Assembly (NCBI GenBank): GCA_038136035.1
Contig: JAYPYV010000015.1
Span: 3,515 to 67,514 of the forward strand
From: UBA9926 sp023261215
GTDB taxonomy: Bacteria > Pseudomonadota > Gammaproteobacteria > Pseudomonadales > Azotimanducaceae
Direction: 5' to 3'
DNA length: 64,000 nucleotides
Part shown: positions 52,962 to 61,931 of the stretch, one piece after another
How the letters are laid out: the number at the start of each line of letters is the position of its first letter
How positions within the stretch are numbered: the stretch's first letter is position 1
The notes under the pieces: model-generated
The model's input: the letters and a program-made list of their open reading frames with translations, nothing else
What the model was told of the DNA's origin: nothing
Database searches by the model: none
Position numbers and translations under genes: made by a program

Positions 52962-55604
52962 ATGAGTGATTTTGACCAGGACGATATTCGTAATATCAAC
53001 ATAGAAGACGAGATGCGCCAGTCCTACGTGGACTACGCGATGAGCGTCATTGTTGGTCGTGCGTTACCGGACGTTAGAGATGGGCTTAAGCCGGTCCATC
53101 GACGAGTGCTGTTCGCAATGAACGAACAGAACAATGCCTTTAATCGGCCGTACATGAAATCAGCCCGTATCGTGGGCGACGTGATCGGTAAATACCATCC
53201 TCATGGCGATGCAGCGTCTTATTTCACCATCGTCCGTATGGCTCAAGATTGGCAAATGCGTTACCCCCTCGTAGATGGCCAAGGGAATTTTGGCTCACTC
53301 GACGGCGATAGCGCGGCCGCGATGCGTTACACAGAAGTGCGTATGGCAAAAATTGCGCACGAATTGCTGGCTGATCTGGATAAAGAAACCGTCGATTTTG
53401 TGGAGAACTACGACGGCACCTTGCAGATGCCCGAGGTGTTGCCCTCGAAGCTGCCTAATCTCTTGGTCAACGGTTCAAGCGGTATCGCCGTTGGGTTTGC
53501 CACCAATATTCCGCCACATAATCTGACCGAAGTGGTCAACGCCACCATCGCGCTGATAGACGACCCGCTGATTAGCATCGATGGTCTGATGGAATTCATC
53601 AAAGGACCTGACTTTCCAACGGCGGCGGTCATCAATGGTCGTGCGGGCATCGTTCAAGCGTACCGCACAGGCAGTGGCCGAGTTCAGATGCGAGCGCGGT
53701 GCGATATTGAAACGGATGAGAAGAGCGGTAAATCACGGATCATCGTGAGAGAGATTCCCTATCAAGTGAACAGGGCCCGATTGATTGAAAAGATTGCCGA
53801 GTTGCACAAAGAGAAAAAGGTCGAGGGCATCACGGACTTGCGCGATGAGTCGGCGAAGGACACCCGCATTGTCGTTGAACTTAGAAAAGATGTCGTGCCA
53901 GAGGTTGTGCTTAACAATCTCTACGCACAAACGCAGCTTCAGAGCGTGTTTGGCATTAACATCGTCGCGCTCGTCGAAAACCAGCCCAAGGTGCTCAACC
54001 TCAAGGAAGTGCTTGAGCACTTTGTAAAGCATCGACGAGAAGTGGTCACGCGCCGCACGGTCTATCTGCTGAGGCGCGCCAGAGCGCGAGGCCATGTGCT
54101 CGAAGGGCTTGCGGTGGCCCTGTCGAATATCGACGAAATGATCGAGTTAATTAAGGCCAGTGCGGATGCCCAAGAAGCCCGTGAGAAAATGCTTGCACGG
54201 TCGTGGCGATCAGAAACGGTCGGTCAGATGCTCGAGCGCGCAGGCCCAGATGCAGCTAAGCCCGATGATCTCGATGCAAAATTTGGCCTGAAGGAAAACG
54301 GCGAATACTTCCTCTCCGAACAGCAAGCGCAAGCGATTTTGGAGATGCGGCTCAACCGCTTGACTGGGCTCGAGCAAGAAAAGCTGCTCGACGAATATCG
54401 CGAGATCATTGACACCATCGCTGAGCTCCTTGAGATTCTGCAGAATCCAGAACGATTGAAGGCGATGATCAAAGAGGAGCTGGTCGAGCTCCGAGAAACG
54501 TATGGCGACGAGCGTCGAACTGAAATCGTGGAGTCTCAGGAAGATCTCACGATGGAGGACTTGATTACCCCTCAAGATTTGGTGGTGACGCTCAGTCGAG
54601 GTGGGTATGCCAAGACCCAGCCGCTGTCGGATTACCAAGCCCAGCGTCGCGGGGGGCGTGGGCGTTCAGCCAGTGCTGTCAAAGATGAAGACTTTATCGA
54701 GCGGCTGATGGTCGCGAACACGCATGACACCATTTTGTGTTTTTCGAACTTTGGCAAGGTCTACTGGTTACGAACTTTTCAGATCCCCATTGCCTCGCGC
54801 GCTGCTCGAGGGCGGCCGATTGTGAATATTCTGCCGTTGGGGGAGGAAGAACGCATTACGGCCATGCTGCCGGTTCATGCTTATTCTGAAAACGCGTTTG
54901 TTTTCATGGCCACATCCAACGGAACGGTTAAGAAAACCCCCCTGCTGGATTTTTCTCGGCCTCGAAGCAGCGGGCTGATCGCGATAGAGCTTGAAGACGG
55001 CAACACGCTGGTAGGCGCTGCGGTAACCGACGGAGAATCCGACGTGATGTTGTTTCAATCGGGCGGCCGCGCCATACGATTTAAGGAACGAGACGTGCGT
55101 GCCATGGGGCGAACGGCCCGAGGTGTGCGGGGAATTAAACTTCCTGCCGGGACTTCAGTCATTTCGCTTATTATTGCCGACCCTGAGGGGGTGATTCTTC
55201 TCGCGAGTCAGAATGGCTATGGGAAGCTGACTGAAATTCGCGAGTTCTCGACGATCGGTCGAGGCGGTCAAGGCGTCATTGCGATCAAGGTGTCAGAGCG
55301 AAATGGCGCGTTGGTCGGTGCTGAGCAGGTCACTGCCGCGGACGAGGTGTTGTTGATTAGCGATCAGGGCACCATGGTTCGAACGCGCGTTCAAGAAGTG
55401 TCGCTTCAGGGCAGAAATACTCAGGGCGTGCGACTCATCAATGTGGGTGCAGACGAACATTTGGTGGGCATGGCGCGCATTGAAGATCCTGTAGACCCGC
55501 TGGATGAGGCTGCAGCCGATCATGAAGCGGCGCCTGCGACAGGATTAGACGCGTCGTCAGATCGTTTGGATGATGAAGGCGAAGCAGGTACTGAGACGAC
55601 CTAG
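52962..55604 (+). CDS. gyrA: DNA gyrase subunit A
   Basis: 880 residues; the DNA breakage subunit of gyrase. Catalytic tyrosine Y123 in AAMRYTEVRM; GyrA box Q-R-R-G-G-R-G (QAQRRGGRGRSAS) at about residue 560 confirms gyrase, not topoisomerase IV. Six C-terminal beta-propeller repeats follow, and the tail is acidic. The quinolone region reads HPHGDAASYFT: Ala84 and Phe88, equivalent to E. coli Ser83 and Asp87, so both usual drug-contact residues are replaced. pheA starts one base after the stop, so gyrA and the aromatic genes are probably cotranscribed. Confidence 0.97.
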   Translation: MSDFDQDDIRNINIEDEMRQSYVDYAMSVIVGRALPDVRDGLKPVHRRVLFAMNEQNNAFNRPYMKSARIVGDVIGKYHPHGDAASYFTIVRMAQDWQMRYPLVDGQGNFGSLDGDSAAAMRYTEVRMAKIAHELLADLDKETVDFVENYDGTLQMPEVLPSKLPNLLVNGSSGIAVGFATNIPPHNLTEVVNATIALIDDPLISIDGLMEFIKGPDFPTAAVINGRAGIVQAYRTGSGRVQMRARCDIETDEKSGKSRIIVREIPYQVNRARLIEKIAELHKEKKVEGITDLRDESAKDTRIVVELRKDVVPEVVLNNLYAQTQLQSVFGINIVALVENQPKVLNLKEVLEHFVKHRREVVTRRTVYLLRRARARGHVLEGLAVALSNIDEMIELIKASADAQEAREKMLARSWRSETVGQMLERAGPDAAKPDDLDAKFGLKENGEYFLSEQQAQAILEMRLNRLTGLEQEKLLDEYREIIDTIAELLEILQNPERLKAMIKEELVELRETYGDERRTEIVESQEDLTMEDLITPQDLVVTLSRGGYAKTQPLSDYQAQRRGGRGRSASAVKDEDFIERLMVANTHDTILCFSNFGKVYWLRTFQIPIASRAARGRPIVNILPLGEEERITAMLPVHAYSENAFVFMATSNGTVKKTPLLDFSRPRSSGLIAIELEDGNTLVGAAVTDGESDVMLFQSGGRAIRFKERDVRAMGRTARGVRGIKLPAGTSVISLIIADPEGVILLASQNGYGKLTEIREFSTIGRGGQGVIAIKVSERNGALVGAEQVTAADEVLLISDQGTMVRTRVQEVSLQGRNTQGVRLINVGADEHLVGMARIEDPVDPLDEAAADHEAAPATGLDASSDRLDDEGEAGTETT

Positions 55605-55605
55605 T

Positions 55606-56700
55606 ATGAGTGACGATCTCGATACCTTACGCCAAGCCATCGATGCGTTGGATGACGCGCTCCTGAAACAGCTCAATGAGCGGGCAAAGCTTGCCCAGCA
55701 AGTGGCCGAGGCTAAGCAAAAAAACCAAACGAACTCGGACGAGCCGCTGGCGTTTTATCGGCCTGAGCGCGAGGCACAGGTCTTGCGCCGGATAGCCCAT
55801 CTCAACGAAGGCCCGATTCCAGACGAGAAAGTCATGTACCTATTCAGACAGGTCATGTCTGCCTGCTTGTCTCTTGAGCAACCAATGAAAGTAGGTTACC
55901 TCGGTCCTGAGGGCACCTTTACGCATCAGGCAGCGATCAAGCATTTCGGTTACGCCGCAGTTGGGATACCGCTCGTGACCGTGGATGAAATTTTTCGCGA
56001 GGTGGCGGCTGAAGCCTGCCAGTACGGTGTGGTCCCTGTTGAAAATTCAACCGAAGGTTCCGTCAGTCATACGCTCGATACCTTCGTCAATGCTTCTTTG
56101 AAAATCTGCGGAGAATGTGAGTTACAGGTCCATCACAACTTCATGGTCTCAAGTGAGGGGCCGATCGAGAGAATTTACGCGCACGAACAGACGTTCGGCC
56201 AGTGCCGAAAGTGGCTTGATTCGCATTATCCAAACGCGGAGAGAGTGGTTGCGAGTTCGAACGCGCAAGGGGCGAGGCTAGCAAAAGAGGATGCGAGCGC
56301 AGGCGCCATTGCCGCCGAGGTCGCGGCCGAACTCTACGGCCTCAGAATCACCGCAAAAAAAATAGAAGACTCCCCCGAGAACACGACACGTTTTTTGGTG
56401 ATCGGGCGAGAATCGGTGGGCGCCAGCGGAGATGACAAGACATCCATCATGGTTTCGACCAGGAATCGACCTGGTGCCCTTTATGAATTACTCGAGCCCT
56501 TCCACCGACACGGCATCTCATTAACGGCGTTGGAGAGTAGGCCCTCCAAAACGGCCAAGTGGTCGTATGTGTTCTTTATTGATTTCGAAGGCCACGTGTC
56601 TGATCCTGCGGTGGCTGCTGTTCTAGAGGAAATTCAAAAGGGACCTTTGGAGGTCAAATTGTTGGGGAGCTACCCCAAAGCATTGAGCGTGTCATTATGA
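55606..56700 (+). CDS. pheA: Chorismate mutase/prephenate dehydratase
   Basis: 364 residues. Chorismate mutase AroQ domain (about 1-90: LRQAIDALDDALLKQLNERAKL), prephenate dehydratase (about 95-270: GYLGPEGTFTHQAA, VVPVENSTEGSV, NTTRFLVIG), and a C-terminal ACT domain (about 285-360: RPGALYELLEPFHRHGISLTALESRP) for phenylalanine feedback. The start at 55606 lies one base after the gyrA stop. serC, which usually lies between gyrA and pheA in related genomes, is absent. Confidence 0.96.
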   Translation: MSDDLDTLRQAIDALDDALLKQLNERAKLAQQVAEAKQKNQTNSDEPLAFYRPEREAQVLRRIAHLNEGPIPDEKVMYLFRQVMSACLSLEQPMKVGYLGPEGTFTHQAAIKHFGYAAVGIPLVTVDEIFREVAAEACQYGVVPVENSTEGSVSHTLDTFVNASLKICGECELQVHHNFMVSSEGPIERIYAHEQTFGQCRKWLDSHYPNAERVVASSNAQGARLAKEDASAGAIAAEVAAELYGLRITAKKIEDSPENTTRFLVIGRESVGASGDDKTSIMVSTRNRPGALYELLEPFHRHGISLTALESRPSKTAKWSYVFFIDFEGHVSDPAVAAVLEEIQKGPLEVKLLGSYPKALSVSL

Positions 56701-57794
56701 GTTTTCAGTCTTATGTCAATCCTGGCATCGAGCAGATTGCGCCTTACCAACCAGGGAAACCCGTTGAAACGTTGGAACGAGAGCTGGGCATTAAAAATAG
56801 CGTCAAGCTGGCGAGCAACGAAAACCCACTCGGGCCTTCAAAGCGCGTGATTGAAGCGTTACCCGCGCAGTTGGGTGAGTTAGCCAGGTACCCTGATGGG
56901 GGTTGTTTCCTCTTAAAGGAGGCGCTGAGTCACCGGTTTCAGGTGGATCCTCGTGCCATTACGGTGGGCAATGGATCAAACGATGTGCTTGAGCTTTTAG
57001 CTCGTATTTTTCTGAGACCTGGCCTGAATGCTGTGGTCTCACAGCATGCCTTTGTGGTGTATGGGCTGGTGACCCTCGCGCAGGGTGCTGAGGTGAGAGA
57101 AATTCCGGCGAACAACTACGGCCAAGATTTAGAAGCCACGCTTGCCCAAATTGATTCGAACACCCGTCTCGTGTTTATCGCCAATCCGAATAATCCCACG
57201 GGGACCTGGGTCAACCGATCAACCCTCGAAACCTTCCTGGATGCGGTGCCGTCTTCAGTTATTGTGGTTCTTGATGAAGCCTACTTTGAATATGTAGACG
57301 ACCCAGAGTATCCCGATGGCTTAGCGTTGATGCAGCGTTATTCGAATCTGGTGGTGACGCGCACGTTCTCCAAGGCGTATGGGCTTGCTGGGTTGAGATT
57401 AGGCTGGTCTGCAACGCCCCTTGAAATTGCTGATCTAATGAACCGGATACGCCAACCCTTTAACGTGAACGCCTTGGCGATGGCAGCAGGTCTCGTGGCA
57501 TTGGAGGACCAAGCGCATGTGCAAGCAGGTATCGAGACGAATCGAATGGGTCTTCGTCAAGTGCGTGCCGGCGTTGAAGCCATGGGGCTTTCAGCCATTC
57601 CTTCTGTGGGTAATTTCTTGTCTGTTGAGTTTCAGCAAGACGCTGGGTCGATCTACGAGGCGATGTTGAGAGAAGGGGTGATCTTGCGTCCTGTTGGCGT
57701 GTACGGATTGCCACGACATTTGCGCATCTCCATCGGAACCCAAGCGGAGAATGAGCGCTGCCTTCAGGCGCTGAATCGAGTGTTGAACGCCTGA
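56697..57794 (+). CDS. hisC: Histidinol-phosphate/aromatic aminotransferase
   Basis: 365 residues, PLP aminotransferase class I/II. KLASNENPLGPSKRV, ANPNNPTGTW, VVLDEAYFEYV and the Schiff-base lysine in TFSKAYGLAGLRLGW are clear. In this gene position the enzyme (HisC2 of Pseudomonas) usually serves phenylalanine and tyrosine synthesis as well as histidine. Overlaps pheA by ATGA. Confidence 0.95.
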   Translation: MSFQSYVNPGIEQIAPYQPGKPVETLERELGIKNSVKLASNENPLGPSKRVIEALPAQLGELARYPDGGCFLLKEALSHRFQVDPRAITVGNGSNDVLELLARIFLRPGLNAVVSQHAFVVYGLVTLAQGAEVREIPANNYGQDLEATLAQIDSNTRLVFIANPNNPTGTWVNRSTLETFLDAVPSSVIVVLDEAYFEYVDDPEYPDGLALMQRYSNLVVTRTFSKAYGLAGLRLGWSATPLEIADLMNRIRQPFNVNALAMAAGLVALEDQAHVQAGIETNRMGLRQVRAGVEAMGLSAIPSVGNFLSVEFQQDAGSIYEAMLREGVILRPVGVYGLPRHLRISIGTQAENERCLQALNRVLNA

Positions 57795-57795
57795 T

Positions 57796-58671
57796 ATGGT
57801 CGATTCGATGCGGGTCGGAATCGTCGGTCTGGGGCTGATTGGTGGCTCTATTGCGGCAGGGCTTAAAGCTGCTGAGCAGTACGAGATTCACGCCCATGAT
57901 CTCGATTCATCCGCAATGGCTCTGGGTGAATCACTGGGGATCGTTGATCAGATCCATCCCACCCTAGCTACCTTGCCTTCAGCCGTGGATGTGCTGATGT
58001 TGGCGACGCCCGTGAGAACGTTGCCGTCGATCTTGCCGCATTTGGCCGAGTTTGAAGGAGTGCTAACCGATGTGGGCAGTGTTAAGCAACCGATTGTCGA
58101 TGCGGTGCTATCAATTACCCCACAGCTAGCCGAACGATTGGTTCCAGGGCACCCCGTAGCGGGCTCTGAGCGACATGGTGTTGGTGCGGCGGACGCCAAT
58201 TTATTTCGGCATCACAAGGTGATTTTGACCCCGCTTGATGTGACGCAATCGGATGCGATTGAACGGATTCAAACAATCTGGACGAGCCTAGGGGCTGAGG
58301 TCGTTGAGATGAGCGTTGCACATCATGACGACGTTTTGGCGCAGACGAGTCATTTGCCCCATCTCTTGGCCTACACGTTGGTTGACGTCCTGGCAGGATT
58401 TGGTGACGAGCGAGAAGTATTTGAATATGCCGCAGGTGGATTTCGCGACTTCTCCCGCATTGCCGCTTCAGATCCCGAGATGTGGCGGGATATTTTTCTG
58501 ACCAACAAAGAAGCCTTGTTACGGCTCATAGAGACCTTTTCCGAGGCGCTGAACCAGACGTCAAAACTGATTGAGGCCGAGGATGCGGAAGCGTTAACCG
58601 AACGTTTGACTCGAGCGAAGGCGGCTCGAGATTATTTCACATCGATTCAGCCCAAATCCCCACAAAACTGA
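57796..58671 (+). CDS. tyrA: Prephenate dehydrogenase
   Basis: 291 residues; oxidative decarboxylation of prephenate or arogenate for tyrosine. NAD site GIVGLGLIGGSIAAGL, DVGSVKQPIV, GHPVAGSERHG and the C-terminal helical dimer domain (AHHDDVLAQTSHLPHLLAY; FRDFSRIAASDPEMW) are present. In Pseudomonas the same gene continues into aroA (EPSP synthase); here the protein ends after the dehydrogenase domain, followed by cmk. Confidence 0.95.
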   Translation: MVDSMRVGIVGLGLIGGSIAAGLKAAEQYEIHAHDLDSSAMALGESLGIVDQIHPTLATLPSAVDVLMLATPVRTLPSILPHLAEFEGVLTDVGSVKQPIVDAVLSITPQLAERLVPGHPVAGSERHGVGAADANLFRHHKVILTPLDVTQSDAIERIQTIWTSLGAEVVEMSVAHHDDVLAQTSHLPHLLAYTLVDVLAGFGDEREVFEYAAGGFRDFSRIAASDPEMWRDIFLTNKEALLRLIETFSEALNQTSKLIEAEDAEALTERLTRAKAARDYFTSIQPKSPQN

Positions 58672-58715
58672 TCGCTTTCCATAGGCGTCGACTGTTTACC
58701 AAAAGGGAGCCGCGA

Positions 58716-59420
58716 ATGAATGTAACTGACGCGACTGGCAAGACGGTGCCGGTTGTCACCATTGATGGCCCCAGCGGTTCCGGCAAAGGGGCTGTGACGG
58801 CGCAAATCGCGGAATGGAGCGGTTTTCACGTGCTCGACAGTGGCGCGCTCTATCGACTTGTTGGTCTAGCAGCGCGGAGAGCTGGCGTCAGTTTGGAGGA
58901 TGAACGGGCGCTCGCTGAGATCGCGACCCACCTGGATACCACCTTTCAGCCGGAGGACGGAGAAGAGGACTGGGCGGTTTATCTGGGCACAGAGGTCGTG
59001 ACGGCACTCATTAGAACCGATGAGGCTGGCGTAGATGCGTCCCTAGTCTCACAGTTTTCGGGCGTGCGTGGGGCGTTGATCGAGCGACAGCGCGCGTTCA
59101 AAGCTGCGCCTGGATTGATTGCCGATGGGCGTGACATGGGAACGATCGTTTTTCCTGATGCCACGCTTAAAATTTTCTTGACGGCGAGCGCCGAGCAGCG
59201 GGCAAACAGGCGATATAAGCAGTTGAAAAATAAAGGAATGGATGTTAATTTTGCCGCCCTTCTGGAAAGCATCCAAGCAAGGGATGTACGAGATATGACG
59301 CGTTCAGTCGCGCCGCTCGTGCCAGCAGAAGATTCAGTCGTGATTGATAGCTCGGAATTGAGCCTGTCTGAGGTGGTTCAGAGAGTACGATCATTGATGA
59401 TTGAACGGTCCATTACGTGA
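58716..59420 (+). CDS. cmk: Cytidylate kinase
   Basis: 234 residues; phosphorylates CMP and dCMP. P-loop GPSGSGKGAVT, the substrate region DSGALYRLV, and IADGRDMGTIVFPDATLKIFLTAS are typical. GGGAG precedes the ATG. The cmk-rpsA-ihfB order is conserved in gammaproteobacteria. Confidence 0.96.
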   Translation: MNVTDATGKTVPVVTIDGPSGSGKGAVTAQIAEWSGFHVLDSGALYRLVGLAARRAGVSLEDERALAEIATHLDTTFQPEDGEEDWAVYLGTEVVTALIRTDEAGVDASLVSQFSGVRGALIERQRAFKAAPGLIADGRDMGTIVFPDATLKIFLTASAEQRANRRYKQLKNKGMDVNFAALLESIQARDVRDMTRSVAPLVPAEDSVVIDSSELSLSEVVQRVRSLMIERSIT

Positions 59421-59507
59421 GCCAACCTTTCTCACGGAGTGGACGAAATAACCATTAGCCCTGACTCGGTTGGAAGTCAGTGGAGGCGTTGCCTCAAGGA
59501 TATTTGA

Positions 59508-61202
59508 ATGAGCGAAAGTTTTGCAGAACTGTTTGAAGAGAGCCTAAAAACTGTTGAGTTGAAGGCGGGGTCCATCATCACCGGTGTGGTGGTCGACATA
59601 GACAGCGAGTGGGTTACGGTCCACGCGGGTCTTAAATCTGAAGGGGTGATTCCGAGAGCCCAGTTTTTAGATGAAAGCGGTGAATTAGAAATTGAAATCG
59701 GTGCCACGGTCAAAGTGGCCATGGAGACCGTGGATGATGGCTTTGGTGAGACCCGATTGTCTCGCGAGAAAGCGCGTCGCAATGAATCCTGGGAGATGCT
59801 AGACAAAGTCTATGCCGATGGTGAGACGGTCAAAGGCCTGATCAGTGGCCGAGTCAAAGGCGGTTTTACGGTTGAAATTAAAGATATTCGTGCCTTCCTG
59901 CCCGGGTCGCTTGTTGACGTTCGGCCGCTTAGGGATAACGAGCAGCTGGAAGGTCAAGTGCTCGACTTCAAAGTCATCAAGTTAGATCAAAAGCGAAACA
60001 ACGTGGTGGTCTCTCGAAGAAGCGTTCTTGAATCAGAGAACAGCGAAGAGCGAGAGAAGTTGCTCAAGAACCTTCAGGAAGGTCATGAGTTGAAGGGGAT
60101 TGTTAAGAACCTCACCGATTATGGTGCGTTTGTTGACCTTGGTGGTATCGATGGCCTGCTCCACATTACGGACATGGCGTGGAAGCGAATTAAGCATCCA
60201 AGCGAGATCGTTGCAGTGGGCGATGAGATCGATGTCAAAGTGCTTAAGTTCGATCGTGAGCGCAATCGAGTGTCTTTAGGTCTTAAGCAATTGGGCGAGG
60301 ATCCTTGGCTTGCCATTACCCGTCGTTACCCAGAAGGGACCAGAACGATGGCTAAGGTCACTAACCTGACGGACTACGGTTGTTTTGCTGAGCTCGAAGA
60401 AGGGGTTGAAGGTTTGGTTCACGTCTCAGAAATGGACTGGACAAACCGCAATATTCATCCCTCGAAAGTGGTTCAGGTAGGGGATGAAGTTGAAGTGATG
60501 GTGCTCGACATTGATGAGGACCGTCGTCGGATCTCCCTCGGGATTAAGCAGTGTAAGGGCAATCCTTGGGAAGAGTTCGCGGCGCTTCATGGTAAAGGCG
60601 ATCGAATCAAGGGTTACATCAAGTCCATCACTGACTTCGGGATCTTCATCGGGCTTGATGGCGAAATCGACGGTCTCGTGCATCTATCTGACATCTCCTG
60701 GAACGAACCCGGAGAGCAAGCAGTGCGCAATTTCACCAAGGGTGATGAAATCGAGACGGTGGTTCTGGCGATCGACCCAGAGCGAGAGCGAATTTCACTG
60801 GGCTTGAAGCAGCTTGAGTCAGATCCGTTCTCCGACTACGTTGCGCAAAACGAGAAGGGCACGGTGGTAACGGGTACGGTGAAGGAAGTCGATGCTCGTC
60901 AGGCGGTGTTGACGCTGGCCGAAGAGGTTGAAGGCGTGTTGAAAGCCTCAGACATCTCGATCGATCACGTCAGCGATGCTCGAACGATGTTGAGCGTAGG
61001 CGACAGCATAGAAGTCAAGATCGTTGGCGTCGACCGCAAGACTCGAAGCCTATCAGTCTCGATCAAAGCGAAGGATATTGCGGACGAGCAAACAGCGGTT
61101 CGCGAGCATCGCGAGCGAGAAGTCGCAGCGGTGACGCCAGCAACCCTGGGTGACTTGATCAAGCAAGAGCAAGATCGAGCGGCTTCGGACGGAGACGCTT
61201 AA
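59508..61202 (+). CDS. rpsA: 30S ribosomal protein S1
   Basis: 564 residues with six S1 (OB-fold) repeats, beginning at about residues 20, 105, 190, 277, 364 and 451. Repeats 3-6 each contain the TDYGAFVDL / TDFGIFIGL type motif. S1 binds mRNA leaders on the ribosome. AAGGA lies seven bases upstream, unlike E. coli rpsA, which lacks a good site. ihfB starts five bases after the stop. Confidence 0.97.
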   Translation: MSESFAELFEESLKTVELKAGSIITGVVVDIDSEWVTVHAGLKSEGVIPRAQFLDESGELEIEIGATVKVAMETVDDGFGETRLSREKARRNESWEMLDKVYADGETVKGLISGRVKGGFTVEIKDIRAFLPGSLVDVRPLRDNEQLEGQVLDFKVIKLDQKRNNVVVSRRSVLESENSEEREKLLKNLQEGHELKGIVKNLTDYGAFVDLGGIDGLLHITDMAWKRIKHPSEIVAVGDEIDVKVLKFDRERNRVSLGLKQLGEDPWLAITRRYPEGTRTMAKVTNLTDYGCFAELEEGVEGLVHVSEMDWTNRNIHPSKVVQVGDEVEVMVLDIDEDRRRISLGIKQCKGNPWEEFAALHGKGDRIKGYIKSITDFGIFIGLDGEIDGLVHLSDISWNEPGEQAVRNFTKGDEIETVVLAIDPERERISLGLKQLESDPFSDYVAQNEKGTVVTGTVKEVDARQAVLTLAEEVEGVLKASDISIDHVSDARTMLSVGDSIEVKIVGVDRKTRSLSVSIKAKDIADEQTAVREHREREVAAVTPATLGDLIKQEQDRAASDGDA

Positions 61203-61207
61203 ACGTC

Positions 61208-61543
61208 ATGACCAAATCTGAGCTCATAGAACGGCTCGCCGCGAGTCAGAGTCAATTGACCGCCAAGGATATGGAATTGGCGGTCAAGATGATTTTGGAT
61301 CAGATGGCCGATTCGCTCGCTCGTGGCGAGCGAATCGAGATTCGGGGGTTTGGAAGTTTCTCTTTACATTACCGGGCGCCCAGAATTGGGCGCAATCCAA
61401 AAACCGGCGAGCAAGTTGCGCTTGCGGGCAAGTATGTTCCCCACTTCAAGCCTGGCAAGGAATTAAGAGAGCGGGTTAATGAGAGCTTGCTTGGAAGCGA
61501 CGCCAGCATGCCGATGGATGCAGACGACAGTAACGAGTTTTAG
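61208..61543 (+). CDS. ihfB: Integration host factor subunit beta
   Basis: 111 residues. Two DNA-binding arms in the HU/IHF fold: MTKSELIERLAASQSQLTAKDME, then RIEIRGFGSFSLHYRAPRIGRNPKTGEQV and VPHFKPGKELRERVN. A 15-20 residue acidic tail (SMPMDADDSNEF) is longer than in E. coli IHF-beta. Confidence 0.96.
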   Translation: MTKSELIERLAASQSQLTAKDMELAVKMILDQMADSLARGERIEIRGFGSFSLHYRAPRIGRNPKTGEQVALAGKYVPHFKPGKELRERVNESLLGSDASMPMDADDSNEF

Positions 61544-61655
61544 AAAAGCGGACTGCTGGCTGGCCCATTTATCCATTGTGCGCTTCTTGGTCGCTTTATC
61601 GTTCGAACGCATAATCCACGTTTTAGTTTCCTAACATCCTGACGAGGATCGGTTG

Positions 61656-61877
61656 ATGCACTGGGTTAAGAGCTTTATCGCACGGCTCGCGCTGTTGGCC
61701 CTTGGCGTCGTTGCCTTTGTGTTGGCCACCGAAAACAGTGATCCTGTGGCCTTGAGACTGCTAGAGTTTGAAAGTGAGGCTTGGCCGATCTCCTGGTGGA
61801 TCGTGCTCAGCTTTTTTGTTGGGGTGTTGGTTGGTCAGGTCCTCTCAAGTGCATCACGTTGGCTGTCTCGGAAGTAG
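61656..61877 (+). CDS. lapA: Lipopolysaccharide assembly protein A domain protein
   Basis: 73 residues, two membrane helices (about 6-26 and 46-65) of the DUF1049 family: LGVVAFVLATENSDPVALRLLEF then WPISWWIVLSFFVGVLVGQVLS. LapA works with LapB in controlling LPS synthesis. The ATG at 61656 has GAGGA seven bases upstream; a TTG just before it is also in frame. Confidence 0.92.
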   Translation: MHWVKSFIARLALLALGVVAFVLATENSDPVALRLLEFESEAWPISWWIVLSFFVGVLVGQVLSSASRWLSRK

Positions 61878-61931
61878 GATCTTGAACCGCTTTTGGCGTT
61901 TAGTTGAATCTCCTCCGCGTCGAGTTCTGGA

